DNA of 64,000 nt from an uncultured Clostridia bacterium (GTDB taxonomy: Bacteria > Bacillota > Clostridia > Oscillospirales > Acutalibacteraceae), in the NCBI GenBank assembly GCA_947623205.1, contig CANQGM010000006.1, positions 60,186 through 124,185 of the forward strand, in the 5' to 3' direction. The position numbers and the translations under genes were made by a program. The notes beneath the pieces were generated by a model that ran no database searches, had not been told where the DNA came from, and saw only the letters and a program-made list of their open reading frames with translations. Below, one piece after another: positions 63,201-64,000 of this stretch (positions are counted from its first letter, which is position 1; each line of letters starts with the position of its first letter).

Positions 63201-63915
63201 CCGTCTTGCTGTTAGTTGTTGTGTAATGATCCAAAGGCAGAAGCGTATATGCTGTTCCGCCATATCCCACCACGCACACTCTGTTCGTATCATTGAGGCT
63301 CATCAAATAATCAATAGCTTTATTTATAGAATTGAGTACCTGTTGGATACGGGAATGCTGTACGCGTTGTCCACTGTCATCACTACCATCAGCATGATTC
63401 TGTCCATCAACAACGTCGGTACCCATCGAGCCGGACATATCCAAAAGGATAACGAGGTCGATAGGCGCGGAAACAGAGTCATTGAACTCCAAGCTGGACC
63501 CGAGCGCACTGTACACATGCATAAAATCGTCGTTCAATGAGATTTGGCCACCTACACCGTCAAGTGACTCATCGAGATTTAGTGTATTATTTAGCCAATT
63601 TCCCTTTCTGTCGCCGGAGTCGCCGGAGCCGTAGGCAAACACCGTTTTATCCGACCACAGACGTCCGGCATACCGGGTGTTTTGAGAAAAATCCAACATC
63701 TGTTGGTAGGTATCCATGGTGCTGGGGTCTGCCTGACGGGTAACGCCCGCCGTAGGGCCGGATTGCCCGGCGGCAAATGCATTCATTGACAATACTCCGC
63801 ATAGACCGGGAATCACCATACAAATGCACAGCAAAAAGGAAACAATACGGCGTAATGCCGTTTTGTTGTTTATTTTTAGATGCTGAAGTTTAAATAAAAG
63901 GATTTTCATATGCAT
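57217..63915 (-). CDS. Giant VWA/Cna-B-type surface adhesin or pilus-tip protein with LPEAG anchor
   Basis: A 2232-residue secreted protein. The signal peptide spans about 20-49 (ending NAFAA). The von Willebrand factor A domain begins near 150, with MIDAS residues D159, S161 and S163 in DMSGSMG and the later AFVMTDGGS. A very long middle region follows, then repeated beta-sandwich modules ending in FTLKHGQALLFGGI, LKAKEAVVLYGLIAGTDYTV and FTLKHGEKVVINGIPLDTTY, typical of Cna-B/SpaA isopeptide domains. The C-terminus is LPEAGG (from 2193), a membrane helix and a basic tail: a sortase-type sorting signal. AGAAGGAG lies 8 nt before the ATG. It probably mediates attachment to host or substrate; no sortase gene is in the window. 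Confidence 0.9.
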   Translation of the reverse strand: MHMKILLFKLQHLKINNKTALRRIVSFLLCICMVIPGLCGVLSMNAFAAGQSGPTAGVTRQADPSTMDTYQQMLDFSQNTRYAGRLWSDKTVFAYGSGDSGDRKGNWLNNTLNLDESLDGVGGQISLNDDFMHVYSALGSSLEFNDSVSAPIDLVILLDMSGSMGTDVVDGQNHADGSDDSGQRVQHSRIQQVLNSINKAIDYLMSLNDTNRVCVVGYGGTAYTLLPLDHYTTTNSKTENGEKWGVYLSVENFRDYIARGGGPLGNTSGSAAYTVHADATGTVNNKVDRRARNDYAVNDGVNNQASLKLIGFNTNLQAGIWQGFNELYNSIHGINDVTYTYTSKLTNEKTTIARIPVAFVMTDGGSNYTVKATNADASGNGDEWYNLTVPEQLNSSSTGYNDAQKKKYRAEASSGVGGDAVILDILLTASYMKSKIQNKYTELLQGEGILDESKDEKADFQIHSISVDAQNVDAYQIPRIYAGLDPKDFFKSAADLKAVAGIATDPTTWKYKESITSAYDHFNTWKTKSEGTTISFTDSDNKNVNIKYNKLPAGHLGVSNADVINNINYNDSFVDIGAADLTGTFQSLIENINKPIFSPVAGDNDLGVGDAVTYMDPVGKYMDVKDVKNLSLFGELYGITKTAVYDYQWNDQYIKNDQNLVQGSSPLPEGWYYGTPTETSNEDVKYAGSPDQLPPGCANAEKAWNDGWVYRVNYQTAAKFVPTLKEINNPEEALAKERKTEYTFYRIDKTQAERNKLHMNPAYLTDGQTEEQALQGKTYNADGEHLNDPGVYALSDLRIWVEDSGDYNDTTVDSTLSDSNFDEALWVNIPVNMLPLRTVSVNLGDPKEGHDDNWTYTTNLTGDSEGYKASFPLRVFYTVGVSDDVIENSNRINIAGAISPEYIEQNKAKNADWATARNVSQGELEFFSNWYNPLNRYGEYATTNTDYSYGDPVTSFSPASSNRYYSFEKALPIYSTAYTYVKTEDKWRRVVIGEDVGEGADAQTFDATSFGGELIAQDLEADSGSQGTDEQRQKSIWDALQSKGISKDKVQNGDMILLKNHRLTDVTKPGEGTEIKDPFSSNSYYFLPIEYYSLDKDTNNATWTQYLITRKGSEFGSAYSARGITNGDMLCWHDVSGRNTQDYPYLSYSETNEAGNPDPTRGKQFIGAPIDSATGYYSGCNKSEHGIPEQSNGCPSSTKTKNDAWEITLNSGEWVVCAKPGGLRVGDLAQNVQEKGGAYSTPQEQETIKKYVDERYKGVDTAASLNWGYYAQNVTRTANNYYVPTIGQTSNIEHSDIKVNVYLGNNGRLRVMDTTLLVTKLVEPPEGFDMANDALNKEVFNFQVFINGAEGTTDAVVVQWNELQKSWQRQFHYIDLELDSQLFLQTADGSKAMVDESGKRRIVAQDGGYVYADDTNEPYNGDRYYVFIGRNRDTAEKVGTTDTSFRVYHNNSVDDNGTVGTNDVTWDGKQGEKGTFYASTVWLVSEDDYNNKWVLADGNKLDAAQDDFNAENYGGISHNNFELLSIDPNVSETTEISIETPYRTMSSYWTKQLTFGKNANEDGDGEVGKELNEDNLYDGIIPKADRADYFANLNNDEIAKHTAEFTLKHGQALLFGGISSGTVYRVTEKLTSKQLAAGYTLKEVSHNQQVGSISTYRPGKQSIPVYYSDTSTYGWYGGTKADGSFVYPSQYEKDKPENGLMWAISQKGEKNNEQFCHEEPFHHTNAVMWEYYATMDENANGDNHHQPAGFLNDGKNGTSTFWHWENNTNVNRGTHIVQDNPSCYSIEKGGCDMDMGDGTVRHYMFKDGELVDKHYEGEGSGYIRNIGRYLVSPTVHFGVEGEDQNYAETPMTDTKSNTNYTGVYSVFGNTGTYEESANYVNTVEPDVLVITKNMVDMSGKEVAVPPDKEFIFTLKLTSPENGKITASDTLHYWKGNISDLSKAPDRNSYDKINALNTLQLNKADGEDAYTATIKLKAKEAVVLYGLIAGTDYTVTETKDDKYPVVDPKDLTQTGDYYTQTGTIEQNSEVVAPAESQNRADFINQLPSGILSVEKEILDNDPNTEKEFGFTVTLTAKEGESLDKAELTMTKVTKAADGTETQESIADPGWKETKADERVTKLEVGFTLKHGEKVVINGIPLDTTYTVDETNRNGYTLKDIETSGNVSVHGKIASGKIEKAEAAMTFVNVPAVFLPEAGGMGILIFCIIGALLIACATAYIVLNRKKLFNKYTR

Positions 63916-63981
63916 TAAATATACTCCTTCTTACGCTTAACAATTTGTTAATTTATGGTAATAATTGTCTTATCTTATTTC

Positions 63982-64000
63982 GCAGAGTTACTAACTCTGC
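63982..64000. repeat. Palindrome at the right edge of the window
   Basis: GCAGAGTTAGTAACTCTGC is an 8-bp inverted repeat around a 3-nt loop, about 70 nt upstream of the adhesin start. It could be an operator or part of an upstream terminator cut by the window edge. Confidence 0.6.

Noticed and set aside
62920..63540. Plus-strand ORF of 206 codons opposite the VWA domain
   Set aside because: Antisense shadow of the VWA coding region; no domain, no start signal.

Overview
The window is an AT-rich chromosomal segment of a low-GC Gram-positive bacterium, most likely a spore-forming gut or rumen member of the Ruminococcaceae/Oscillospiraceae. Four kinds of evidence point there. The housekeeping gene order is typical of Clostridia (mutS-mutL-miaA ... 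yggS-sepF-ylmH-divIVA-ileS-lspA-rluD, and tig-clpP-clpX-lon-engB). Spore-germination genes are present (cwlD, a cwlJ-like and gerQ-like pair). A SCIFF peptide lies next to its radical-SAM maturase. Two secreted proteins carry type I dockerins, as in cellulosome- or amylosome-forming ruminococci. The species is not identified.

Layout. 1-12.0 kb (+): 3' end of mutS, mutL, miaA, a HlyD-like membrane protein, yggS, the division genes sepF, ylmH and divIVA, then ileS, lspA and rluD. 12.0-18.97 kb (+): rplS behind a structured leader, two tandem type I signal peptidases, rbgA, rnhB, yraN, an M19 dipeptidase, thrC and a metallophosphoesterase. 19-26.8 kb (+): protein quality control (tig, clpP, clpX, lon), engB and lysA. 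26.9-30.1 kb: a small Cro/CI-type regulator (-), gdhA (+) and a Xer-type tyrosine recombinase (+). 30.1-32.9 kb (-): a conserved hypothetical gene, radA and cwlD.

33.0-40.25 kb (-) is the most interesting part. A consensus sigma-A promoter is followed by a cobalamin riboswitch with an intrinsic terminator. They precede a six-gene operon: a dockerin-bearing DUF4430 (transcobalamin C-terminal-like) protein, a small homing-endonuclease-repeat protein, a dockerin-bearing alpha/alpha-barrel protein resembling the N-terminal domain of intrinsic factor/transcobalamin, a membrane-anchored DUF4430 protein, EcfT, and one polypeptide fusing two ECF ATPases to an S component. I read this as a B12-repressed corrinoid capture and import system that uses separate bacterial counterparts of the two domains of animal B12 carriers. 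The regulation and domain content are visible; ligand binding is inferred.

40.4-48.8 kb: feoA-feoB (+); the SCIFF precursor scfA (a 50-residue ORF) and its maturase scfB (-); an Orn/Lys/Arg-type decarboxylase and prfC (-); hemW (+). 48.9-51 kb: a membrane-bound HTH regulator (+) and the cwlJ/gerQ-like germination pair (-). From 51 kb the sequence becomes visibly richer in GC and looks accessory. It holds tRNA-Ser(CGA), GC-rich palindromes, a decayed HxlR regulator, a compact seven-gene type IV pilus/pseudopilus operon (+), tRNA T-arm-like fragments, an IS3-family remnant fused to a decayed gene, and a 2232-residue VWA/Cna-B-type surface adhesin with an LPEAG anchor (-). The adhesin runs to just short of the right edge of the window.
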